Under the pieces are notes generated by a model, which saw only the letters and a list, made by a program, of their open reading frames with translations, did not search any database and had not been told where the DNA came from. Position numbers and translations under genes: made by a program. 64,000 nucleotides of DNA, from assembly GCF_009720775.1 (NCBI RefSeq), contig NZ_WNKW01000005.1, positions 248,001 through 312,000 of the forward strand, in the 5' to 3' direction. The stretch comes from Pseudoduganella danionis. GTDB lineage: Bacteria; Pseudomonadota; Gammaproteobacteria; Burkholderiales; Burkholderiaceae_D. Below, piece by piece: positions 8,515-16,088 of the stretch (its first letter is position 1; each line of letters starts with the position of its first letter).

Positions 8515-9945
8515 ATGGCAAAATTCTTCAATGAAATGACTGCAGACGGTCTGGCGCATGATGCCAGCGCCGAGGTTAGGGAGCACTATCGCGAGTTCTG
8601 CGGCTGGCTGCAGCGCCAGTCCAGCGACACCATAGAACGCAAGCGCGCCGAGGCGGACCTGACCTTCCGCCGCGTGGGCATCACTTTCGCCGTGTACGGC
8701 GACGATGCCGGCACCGAGCGCCTGATTCCCTTCGATACCATCCCGCGCATCATCCCGGCCCACGAATGGCAGCAGCTACAGGCCGGGCTGGTACAGCGGG
8801 TGCAGGCACTGAACATGTTCATCCATGACATCTATCATGAGCAGAACATCATCCGTGCAGGCATCATCCCGGCCCAACAGATCTACCAGAACGCCCAGTA
8901 CCGCCCTGAAATGCAAGGCATTAATGTCGCTTCCGATATCTATGCCCATATCGCCGGCGTCGATATCGTGCGCGCTGGTCAGGGTGAATTCTATGTGCTG
9001 GAAGATAATCTGCGCGTGCCTTCCGGTGTGTCCTACATGCTGGAAGACCGCAAGATGATGATGCGCTTGTTCCCCGAGCTATTTGCGCGTAACCGCATCG
9101 CGCCCGTTGACCACTACCCTGACCTGCTACTCGACAATCTGCGCTCTGTCGCCCCCATGGGCATCAACGATCCTACCGTGGTGGTAATGACGCCGGGCAT
9201 GTATAACTCGGCCTATTTCGAACATGCTTTCCTGGCCCAGCAGATGGGGGTGGAACTGGTGGAAGGCAAGGACTTGTTCGTCAGTGACAACACCGTGTAT
9301 ATGCGCACCACGCGCGGCCCCAAACGCGTGGATGTGATCTACCGCCGCCTTGATGACGACTTCCTCGATCCGCTCGCCTTCCGCCCCGATTCGTCGCTCG
9401 GTGTGCCGGGCCTGCTGTCGGTCTACCGGGCTGGGCGGGTCACGCTGGCCAATGCCATCGGCACTGGCGTGGCCGACGACAAATCCATCTATCCCTATGT
9501 GCCGGACATGATCAAGTTTTACCTGTCGGAGCAGCCCATCCTCAACAATGTGCCGACCTACCAGTGCCGCAAGCCGGAAGATCTGGCCTATACGCTGGCC
9601 AATCTGCCCGAGCTGGTGGTGAAGGAAGTGCACGGGGCCGGTGGCTACGGCATGCTGGTGGGGCCAGCCTCGACCAAAGAGCAGATCGAAGACTTCCGCC
9701 AGCGCCTGCTGGCACGGCCAGACGGCTATATTGCCCAGCCCACGCTGGCGCTGTCGGCCTGCCCGACCTATGTGGAAAACGGCATTGCGCCGCGCCATAT
9801 CGATCTGCGCCCGTTTGTACTGTCCGGCAAGAATATCGCCATGGTGCCCGGCGGATTGACCCGCGTCGCGCTGCAGGAAGGTTCGCTGGTGGTGAACTCT
9901 TCGCAAGGGGGCGGCACCAAGGATACCTGGGTACTGGAACGTTAA
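8515..9945 (+). CDS. Circularly permuted ATP-grasp type 2 protein
   Basis: A 476-residue member of the DUF404/DUF407 family, a circularly permuted ATP-grasp predicted to ligate a carboxylate to an amine using ATP. Recognisable blocks are AVYGDDAGTERLIPFDTIPRI (split here as AVYGDD and ERLIPFD), RVQALNMFIHDIYH, FYVLEDNLRVPSGVSY, VVKEVHGAGGYGMLVGP and the C-terminal LTRVALQEGSLVVNSSQGGG. Start ATG at 8515 (MAKFFNEMT); ATG at 8506 is an alternative three codons longer. It heads a tight same-strand run with alpha-E, transglutaminase and Anbu genes, a conserved combination predicted by comparative genomics to make and process a peptide tag or metabolite. Confidence 0.9.
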   Translation: MAKFFNEMTADGLAHDASAEVREHYREFCGWLQRQSSDTIERKRAEADLTFRRVGITFAVYGDDAGTERLIPFDTIPRIIPAHEWQQLQAGLVQRVQALNMFIHDIYHEQNIIRAGIIPAQQIYQNAQYRPEMQGINVASDIYAHIAGVDIVRAGQGEFYVLEDNLRVPSGVSYMLEDRKMMMRLFPELFARNRIAPVDHYPDLLLDNLRSVAPMGINDPTVVVMTPGMYNSAYFEHAFLAQQMGVELVEGKDLFVSDNTVYMRTTRGPKRVDVIYRRLDDDFLDPLAFRPDSSLGVPGLLSVYRAGRVTLANAIGTGVADDKSIYPYVPDMIKFYLSEQPILNNVPTYQCRKPEDLAYTLANLPELVVKEVHGAGGYGMLVGPASTKEQIEDFRQRLLARPDGYIAQPTLALSACPTYVENGIAPRHIDLRPFVLSGKNIAMVPGGLTRVALQEGSLVVNSSQGGGTKDTWVLER

Positions 9946-9954
9946 GGAGAGACT

Positions 9955-10905
9955 ATGTTAAGCCGCACTGCCGATCATTTATTCTGGATGGCGCGCTATA
10001 CGGAACGCGCCGAAAACACTGCCCGCATGCTCGATGTGAATGTGCAGACCTCGATGCTGCCTCAGTCAGAAGCAGAAACGGCGCAAGGCTGGCGCGCCAT
10101 GCTGGGCATCTCCGAGCTGCAGCACGCATTCGACCAGAAATTCCGCACGCTGGAAGGCCGCGCCGTGATTGATTTCATGGTGCGCGATCCGGCCAATCCC
10201 TCTTCCATCGTCGCCTGCCTGACGGAAGCCCGCGAAAACGCGCGTGCCGTGCGCGGCACGCTCACCACGGAAGTGTGGGAAATCCAGAACCAGACCTGGC
10301 TCGATATGCAGCAGCATCTGAAAGGCGAGCTGCTGGAAACGGACCCCAGCAAATTTTTCGAATGGGTGAAATACCGCTCACACCTGTCGCGCGGCGTCAC
10401 CGTCGGCACCATGCTGCGCGACGAAGCCGTACACTTCATCCGGCTGGGCACCTTCCTCGAGCGGGCCGACAATACGGCCCGTATTCTCGACGTGAAATTC
10501 CATGGCGGTGGTGCCGAACCGGCTGGCGATGCCATGAGCCAACGCGACTTCTATTACTGGGGCGCGCTGCTGCGCTCGGTGTCGGGCTTTGAAATCTACC
10601 GCAAGGTCTACCGTGATGTGATTACGCCAGCCCGTATCGCCGAGCTGCTGATGCTGCGGAATGATATGCCGCGCTCTCTGCTGGCCTGTATGGATGAAGT
10701 GCTGCTCAACTTGCGCGCTGTGCATAACGAGGTGTCGGCCGACACCGAGCGCTATGCTGGCCGGCTGCACGCTCAGCTACAGTTTGGCAAGATCGAGGAT
10801 ATGCTGGCCGAAGGCCTGCACGACACGCTGACCACCTTCCTGTCCGATATTAACGAATTGGGCAACCGCATCAGCCGCGATTTCCTCGTGCCGCTGGCCG
10901 CTTAA
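9955..10905 (+). CDS. Alpha-E domain protein (DUF403)
   Basis: A 316-residue all-helical protein. The opening MLSRTADHLFWMARYTERAENTA (here cited in parts: MLSRTADHLFWMARY, ERAENTARMLDV) and the internal LGTFLERADNTARILDVKF repeat the ERAxNTAR signature of alpha-E proteins. Its biochemical function is unproven; by gene neighbourhood it works with the ATP-grasp protein. The start is supported by GGAGAG just upstream and the gene begins 9 bases after the ATP-grasp stop, so the two are one operon. Confidence 0.9.
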   Translation: MLSRTADHLFWMARYTERAENTARMLDVNVQTSMLPQSEAETAQGWRAMLGISELQHAFDQKFRTLEGRAVIDFMVRDPANPSSIVACLTEARENARAVRGTLTTEVWEIQNQTWLDMQQHLKGELLETDPSKFFEWVKYRSHLSRGVTVGTMLRDEAVHFIRLGTFLERADNTARILDVKFHGGGAEPAGDAMSQRDFYYWGALLRSVSGFEIYRKVYRDVITPARIAELLMLRNDMPRSLLACMDEVLLNLRAVHNEVSADTERYAGRLHAQLQFGKIEDMLAEGLHDTLTTFLSDINELGNRISRDFLVPLAA

Positions 10906-10919
10906 GCTGGAGCTACACC

Positions 10920-11723
10920 ATGCACCTGACCATACGGCACGAGACTGTGTATAGCTATAGCTCGCCGCTGGCCTACACGATACAGCAGCTGCACCTGACG
11001 CCGCGCAGCGATCCGCAGCAGCGCGTGCTGTCCTGGGAGCTGCACCTGCCCGGCGCCGTACATGCCTACACGGATGCCTATGCCAATCCCTCGCATATGA
11101 TGACGCTGGACACGCCGCACACGCGTTTACAGATTATTGCGAGCGGCGTGGTGGAGACCAGTAAGCCGCCGCGTGGCCGCATCAGCACCAGCGAATCGTT
11201 GTCGCCGCTGGTGTACACGGTGCCTACCCGCCTGACCGAGGCGGGGCCTGAAATACTGGCGCTGACGCACGCTGGTCTGGCGCAGGGCAAAGCCAGCACG
11301 ACCAGTTTGCTGCAACTATGCGAGCGCATATTGCAGGGCGTGCGCTATCAGACAGGTGCCACCGGCGTGGCCAGTACCGCTACCCAGGCCCTGCAACTGG
11401 GACAGGGTGTGTGTCAGGATCATGCCCACGTGTTCATTGCTTGCTGCCATGCGGCGGGCATACCGGCACGCTATGTATCAGGCTATATCGATCCGGAGAA
11501 TACCGGCCATGCAGCCAGCCATGCCTGGGTCGACGGCTGGGTCGAAGATGGCGATTACACGGGCTGGGTCAGCATCGATGTGACCCATGCGCGCCTGATG
11601 ACGGATGCCTACTGCCGTCTGGCAGTGGGCCGCGATTATGATGGTGCTGCGCCGATACGCGGTGTGCGCCGTGGCGGCGGGATGGAATCCATGCAGGTGC
11701 AGGTGCAGATCATGCCGCAGTAG
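10920..11723 (+). CDS. Transglutaminase-like cysteine protease family protein
   Basis: A 267-residue protein with the bacterial transglutaminase N-terminal beta region (about 1-85, starting MHLTIRHETVYSY) and a transglutaminase-like core. The catalytic triad is visible: C165 in GQGVCQDHAHVF, H201 in ASHAWVDGW and D220 in SIDVTH. Family members act as peptidases or acyl transferases. No signal peptide is seen, so it should act in the cytoplasm with its neighbours. GGAG stands upstream of the start, 14 bases past the alpha-E gene. Inference: it cleaves or transfers the amide made by the ATP-grasp partner. Confidence 0.9.
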   Translation: MHLTIRHETVYSYSSPLAYTIQQLHLTPRSDPQQRVLSWELHLPGAVHAYTDAYANPSHMMTLDTPHTRLQIIASGVVETSKPPRGRISTSESLSPLVYTVPTRLTEAGPEILALTHAGLAQGKASTTSLLQLCERILQGVRYQTGATGVASTATQALQLGQGVCQDHAHVFIACCHAAGIPARYVSGYIDPENTGHAASHAWVDGWVEDGDYTGWVSIDVTHARLMTDAYCRLAVGRDYDGAAPIRGVRRGGGMESMQVQVQIMPQ

Positions 11724-11765
11724 TCGGGGTAGAATGATGTTCCTTCAAACAAATGGTTGCTTTCG

Positions 11766-12641
11766 ATGACGTACTGTGTGGGCATGCGCCTGAATGCCGG
11801 GCTAGTTTTTCTTTCTGATTCGCGCACCAATGCAGGCGTAGACCAGGTCGGCACGTTCCGCAAGATGAGTGTCTTCGAGATTCCCGGCGATCGTATGATG
11901 GTGATGATGACTTCGGGGAATCTGTCGATATCCCAGTCGATACGCCAGCTGATTGCCGACAGCCAGAGCGATGACGGGCGCAGCATCTGGAATGCAGGGA
12001 CCATGCATGAAGCGGCCCGCATCGTCGGCGACGCCGTGCGCCACGTGCATGCGCGCGAAGCCAAGGCACTGGCCGAGTTTGGCATCGATTTCAATGTCAG
12101 CATTATCTTTGGCGGCCAGATCGGCGGCGAGCGCTGCCGTCTGTTCCAGATCTATTCGGCTGGCAATTTCATCGAAGCGCATGACGAAAATACCTATTTC
12201 CAGATCGGCGAGGCCAAGTATGGCAAGCCGATTATCGATCGCGTGGTGGGCCCTGCCACCAGCCTCGACGATGCCGCCAAGTGCGCGTTGATTTCGATGG
12301 ATTCCACACTGCGCTCGAATGTCTCGGTAGGCTTGCCGCTGGACCTGCTGGTGTACGAAACGGGGGCACTCGCGGTGACCCATTTCGTCACCATAGACGA
12401 GCGCAATCAGTATTTCCAGATGATACGTAACACTTGGGGCCACCAGCTCAAGCGCGTCTTCGAGGGGCTGGAAAATCCCGTCTGGGATGCGGCGCCCGAA
12501 AGCACGGCCAACGTGCTGCACAGTGCCGCTACCAGCAGCCAGCCCGTGCGCGTGAGTCCGCCAGCAGGAATCAGCGCCCCTGCTACCAGCCGCACGCCGC
12601 TACAGACACTGACCCAGCAGTTTCATGACGGACAACAATAA
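11766..12641 (+). CDS. Anbu, proteasome-type peptidase
   Basis: A 291-residue protein starting MTYCVGMRL. Anbu is a bacterial member of the Ntn-hydrolase family related to HslV and proteasome beta subunits. After removal of the first Met, the exposed Thr would be the nucleophile; counting it as residue 1, D17 (LSDSRTN) and K32 (RKM) fall where the proteasome active-site Asp and Lys lie. Other family blocks are DFNVSIIFGGQI and SVGLPLDLLVY. The last 60 residues are Pro/Ala/Ser-rich and probably flexible. The codon TTG at 11757 would hide the Thr, which argues for ATG at 11766. It follows the transglutaminase gene by 42 bases. Confidence 0.9.
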   Translation: MTYCVGMRLNAGLVFLSDSRTNAGVDQVGTFRKMSVFEIPGDRMMVMMTSGNLSISQSIRQLIADSQSDDGRSIWNAGTMHEAARIVGDAVRHVHAREAKALAEFGIDFNVSIIFGGQIGGERCRLFQIYSAGNFIEAHDENTYFQIGEAKYGKPIIDRVVGPATSLDDAAKCALISMDSTLRSNVSVGLPLDLLVYETGALAVTHFVTIDERNQYFQMIRNTWGHQLKRVFEGLENPVWDAAPESTANVLHSAATSSQPVRVSPPAGISAPATSRTPLQTLTQQFHDGQQ

Positions 12642-12705
12642 TCCGGCACGCTAACGGTGCAAAGGCTATCATTAGCGTAACACCCAATCTGCTTTGGAGC
12701 ATTGC

Positions 12706-13083
12706 ATGTCGGAAGTAAGCATATTCTCGGTCGATACCCTGATCAAGTACATGGGCGATGATGACAAAGCCCGCGCGATGGTCGGCAAGATCGTCGCCGA
12801 CGCGTGCGCGCCCGCCATGGAGCCTTTGCTGCTGGCTGGCACCGCGATCCGCGAGGGCCGCCTGAGCGATGCCGCCAAAATGCTGCACACCTTGCGCGGC
12901 GCCATCGGTACGCTGGGAGCCAAGCGGCTGGTTTCGGCTTCGCTGGAACTGGAGCAGGCTTTGCTGGGTCAGCATACTGAGCAGATCCCGAGCTTGTTTG
13001 CCAGCGTCGATGCGGAGTATCGGCTGGTATTGCATGCGGCAGAGAACTGGCTACGCCAGCATGCGCCAGATCAGATGCGCTAA
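12706..13083 (+). CDS. Single-domain HPt phosphotransfer protein
   Basis: A 125-residue helical protein. H61 in LHTLRGAIGTLGAKR matches the phospho-accepting His of HPt domains, with Arg in place of the usual Lys after it. The rest (helices about 20-45, 50-75, 80-95 and 100-120) fits a four-helix HPt bundle. Start ATG at 12706 has GGAG six bases upstream. It lies 64 bases after anbu on the same strand, so it may be transcribed with that operon, but it may equally be an independent relay protein for one of the orphan hybrid kinases in this region. Confidence 0.78.
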   Translation: MSEVSIFSVDTLIKYMGDDDKARAMVGKIVADACAPAMEPLLLAGTAIREGRLSDAAKMLHTLRGAIGTLGAKRLVSASLELEQALLGQHTEQIPSLFASVDAEYRLVLHAAENWLRQHAPDQMR

Positions 13084-13421
13084 CCTTTGCCAAATTCTCA
13101 ATATTCTTAAGAGATTGTGATTGCTGCGGCGCGGCGTAGGCGTTTGCGCGAGCGCAACTTTTAAGTATTAACGAATGGTTACAATTGTTACTCCCATTAG
13201 GACTGTATCAACCGGGCAGGCTTGGGCTTCGTGCTAACATTCTCCTCAGTTGTTGCGGTGTCACTCTGGCGTCTGGATGAGCCGTCAGTTTCTAGCTCTT
13301 CAATCTGAAAAATAGCCCACGGCCAGCCTTGCCTTCTTGGCAATTTGCTGTGGCGCAAGTATAATGGTGCAGTGCGTCGTGATGACCCCTAATCCCAGTG
13401 TTAATCACAGTTTGGAACTTT
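13084..13421. other. 338-bp intergenic region between HPt and Sel1 genes
   Basis: More AT-rich than its surroundings at 13090-13200, with no open reading frame I can support on either strand and no RNA structure I can name. Its right end holds a strong sigma-70-like promoter (13337-13365). Confidence 0.6.
13337..13365 (+). promoter_or_regulatory. Sigma-70 promoter of the Sel1-type lipoprotein gene
   Basis: TTGGCA at 13337-13342, a 17-base spacer and a perfect TATAAT at 13360-13365. Transcription would begin near 13372, about 50 bases before the ATG at 13422. It is the closest to consensus promoter I saw in the window. Confidence 0.7.
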
Positions 13422-13835
13422 ATGGAATTATTCAATAAGTCTGGTGTGCTGATTTCGTCTTTGTTGGTGATGGTAGGCGCTTTGATAGCCTGTCAGGCCA
13501 AGGAAGACGCTATTCCGCCATCGACGGTTATTGAAGCCGCTGCCATGCAGTTGGGCACACAAGGCCAAGGCGCTGCGGAGCGCCGCCTGCGTGAGTGGGC
13601 GGATCTGGGATCACCTGTGGCACAGCGCGAACTGGCATTGCGTTATCTGAGTAATCCCGCCAAGCGTAATGAAGCACGTCAATTATTTGAGCGTGCCGCC
13701 GGTGCCGGCGACGCCCAGGCAGTGATCAATTTGGCTGGCTTGTACCAGTCTTCCGCCTTGCCCAACACCAATTCATCCATCGCTGCCGGTCGCACCCTCA
13801 AGGATGTGACCAATGCCAGCTATCTGCCACACTGA
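13422..13835 (+). CDS. Small lipoprotein with Sel1-like repeat
   Basis: A 137-residue protein starting MELFNKSGVLISS. The N-terminus is a lipoprotein signal peptide with lipobox-like LIAC, so the mature Cys follows residue 23. The middle (about 55-110) contains one clear Sel1-like helical repeat: PVAQRELALRYLS, then NEARQLFERAAGAGDAQAVINLAGLY. Sel1 repeats bind partner proteins. GGAA lies five bases upstream of the ATG; a GTG at 13398 is a weaker alternative. The gene is alone, behind a near-consensus promoter; its partner is unknown. The C-terminus after the repeat is short and unremarkable. Confidence 0.72.
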   Translation: MELFNKSGVLISSLLVMVGALIACQAKEDAIPPSTVIEAAAMQLGTQGQGAAERRLREWADLGSPVAQRELALRYLSNPAKRNEARQLFERAAGAGDAQAVINLAGLYQSSALPNTNSSIAAGRTLKDVTNASYLPH

Positions 13836-13847
13836 CAGTGTAGTCTA

Positions 13848-13871
13848 GCCGCACAGCTTCAATTGTGCGGC
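13848..13871 (+). terminator. Hairpin after the Sel1-type gene
   Basis: An 8-bp inverted repeat (gccgcaca at 13848-13855, tgtgcggc at 13864-13871) with an 8-base loop lies between the two converging genes. No T-run follows on either side, so the terminator call is weak. Confidence 0.35.
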
Positions 13872-13935
13872 CGTGTCGCTGAATTTCAGAATACAGTCTG
13901 CGAGCAGTTTTAGGCTAGTGCCGCTTGGAGTATTT

Positions 13936-15906
13936 TCATAACCTCCAGATATGCCGGCCCGAGCCCTGCAGGGCAGCTAGACTGTATTGCCCTTTCAAGT
14001 CGATCAAGCAGCCATCGCTGCGTACCCGGCTGCACAGCTCTTCCATTGGCCGCTGCAGCAGGCTGCGGTGTGGCACTGCACAGATCAGCGCATCGGCCAC
14101 GGGCAGCTCGTTCCAGCGCAACAGCCTTACCCCATATTCGTGCGCCGCTTCTTCCGGGTCGGCGACAGGATCGTGCACCACCACCTCCAGCCCATAGGCT
14201 TGCAGCTCGGTGATCAGGTCGGCCACCTTGGAATTGCGTAAATCCGGACAGTTTTCCTTGAAAGTCAGCCCCAGCACGATCACCATGGCACCTTTAATCC
14301 GCAGATTGGCTTGCACCATGAGCTTGACGGTGCGTTCCGCGATGAATTTGGCCATGCTGTCATTGATCCGACGTCCGGCCAAGATAACGTCGGGGTGGTA
14401 GCCGAGCTTCTGCGCCTTGTGCGTCAGATAATAGGGATCGACGCCTATGCAATGCCCGCCAACCAGGCCGGGCTGGAAAGGCAGAAAGTTCCACTTGGTG
14501 CCTGCCGCCTGCAGTACCTCGCGCGTATCGATCTGCAGGCGGTCGAAGATAATCGCCAGCTCATTCATCAGCGCGATGTTCAGATCACGCTGAGTGTTCT
14601 CTATCACTTTGGCGGCTTCGGCCACCATGGAGAGTGCATCTTCCATGCTGGCGCCATAACGGTAGCGCACCTGCGCCAGTCCTGTAATGCCGGGCTTGAT
14701 GCTATGCCTGACGTTGTAATACTCCGTCAAATCATTCAGGTGATTGACGAAATAGGCACGCTCGGGACGCGGGCCGACGAAACTCATCTCCCCTTTGAGC
14801 ACATTCAACATCTGCGGCAATTCGTCAATGCGCAGGCGACGCAACCAGTAACCCACGCGCGTAATGCGCGGATCATTCTCCAGCGCCCAGCGCGGCTGTC
14901 CGTCGCGTTCGGCATCCAGCCGCATGCTGCGGAACTTCAGCACGCGGAATGGCCGATTGTTGCGACCTATGCGTTCCTGCTGATAGAACACGCTGCCGCC
15001 GTCTTCCAGCCAGATCGCAATGGCCGCCAGCGCCATCACGGGCGCCGTCAGCAAACCTATCAGCGCGCTGGCGCACAGGTCGACACCACGTTTGACCATG
15101 GCCCGGAACAGATTCTGTTTAAAGCCGCCGCCAAAGATCAGATAGCTTGGTTGCAGCGCATCCAGCCTGATCTGGCAGGCTTCGCGCTCGAAGAAGGTAG
15201 CCGCGTCGGTGACCGGCACGCCACCGAGCGCACAATCGAGTAGCTGATGCACGGGCAGCCCGCCACCACGCCGGTCCCCCACGGAGACAATGATTTCGTC
15301 CGCACCATGACGGCGCGCGAGTGCCAGCAGCGATGAATCTGCCGGTAGCAGCATGGCGCTGGGCACGCAGCTATCCTCTCCCTGCACGGGCACAAAGCCC
15401 AGCACCTTGAACGGATGAAAGCCTATGCCAGCCGCCGCCAGTTCCATGCATTCGCGCGCGGTCGCACCCTGTCCGACCACGATCAGGCGCTGCTCGAGCA
15501 GACGCGACTGGGCTGAAGTAAATACCAGCAGGCGCGTGCCCAGGACGGCCAGCCCGCCCAGCAGGAATACGCCGGCGCCCGGATGGCCCAGATACGAGCG
15601 CGGTAACATGCTCGTCAACAGATTTTGCAAACAAAACGCCAATACCAGCGCCGGCAGTATGCGCAACAGTGTGCTGCGCATGTCGGCCCGGGTCTGGCTA
15701 TGCTGATACATGCCCAAAGTACCCATGCTGAGCACCATGACCAGCGAGAAGATCAGTCCCACACCATAGACCTGCTGCGGCAGCAATTGCCGGCCCGCCA
15801 ACCACCAGGGGGAACTCAGCACGGCCGCCAGCAATAAAGCCATCAGCTCCAGCAGGAGTAACAAAAAGGCAATTTTTGAGACGTAGTGGTGGAATATCCG
15901 GATCAC
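13936..15906 (-). CDS. Chimera: EpsB-like sugar transferase fused to C-terminal half of a UDP-sugar dehydrogenase
   Basis: One uninterrupted 656-codon frame joins parts of two unrelated enzymes. Residues 1-425 are a polyprenyl-phosphate sugar phosphotransferase like EpsB of PEP-CTERM exopolysaccharide loci: four membrane segments near the N-terminus (about 12-130), a nucleotide-binding-like middle, then the catalytic core with QQERIGRNNRPF, KFRSM, RIDELPQMLNVLKGEMSFVGPRP in parts, and GITGLAQVRYRYGASMEDAL. The last 25 or so residues normal for this family are missing. Residues 426-656 match the second half of TviB/WbpA-type UDP-HexNAc 6-dehydrogenases: VAEAAKVIENTQRDLNIALM, catalytic C486 in GGHCIGVDPYYL, GRRINDSM, GLTFKENCPDLRNSKV. 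Their NAD-binding Rossmann half is absent. Start GTG has GGAGG five bases upstream. Most likely a deletion product; see findings. Confidence 0.85.
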   Translation of the reverse strand: MIRIFHHYVSKIAFLLLLLELMALLLAAVLSSPWWLAGRQLLPQQVYGVGLIFSLVMVLSMGTLGMYQHSQTRADMRSTLLRILPALVLAFCLQNLLTSMLPRSYLGHPGAGVFLLGGLAVLGTRLLVFTSAQSRLLEQRLIVVGQGATARECMELAAAGIGFHPFKVLGFVPVQGEDSCVPSAMLLPADSSLLALARRHGADEIIVSVGDRRGGGLPVHQLLDCALGGVPVTDAATFFEREACQIRLDALQPSYLIFGGGFKQNLFRAMVKRGVDLCASALIGLLTAPVMALAAIAIWLEDGGSVFYQQERIGRNNRPFRVLKFRSMRLDAERDGQPRWALENDPRITRVGYWLRRLRIDELPQMLNVLKGEMSFVGPRPERAYFVNHLNDLTEYYNVRHSIKPGITGLAQVRYRYGASMEDALSMVAEAAKVIENTQRDLNIALMNELAIIFDRLQIDTREVLQAAGTKWNFLPFQPGLVGGHCIGVDPYYLTHKAQKLGYHPDVILAGRRINDSMAKFIAERTVKLMVQANLRIKGAMVIVLGLTFKENCPDLRNSKVADLITELQAYGLEVVVHDPVADPEEAAHEYGVRLLRWNELPVADALICAVPHRSLLQRPMEELCSRVRSDGCLIDLKGQYSLAALQGSGRHIWRL

Positions 15907-16088
15907 GATGCCCTCCCCGAAACGGGCTGCACGATGCTACCGATGATGAGCGTGTGGTGTTTTCAGACCTTGAGCGACCACAATTGACTCTGCTGTCGGC
16001 CAAAATCTGGGCAAGAATCGGCAGGGATATGACAGCCGCATGACAAATGGTCTATAGTCATGGGTCTTTACTGTATTCAAGCGGAATC

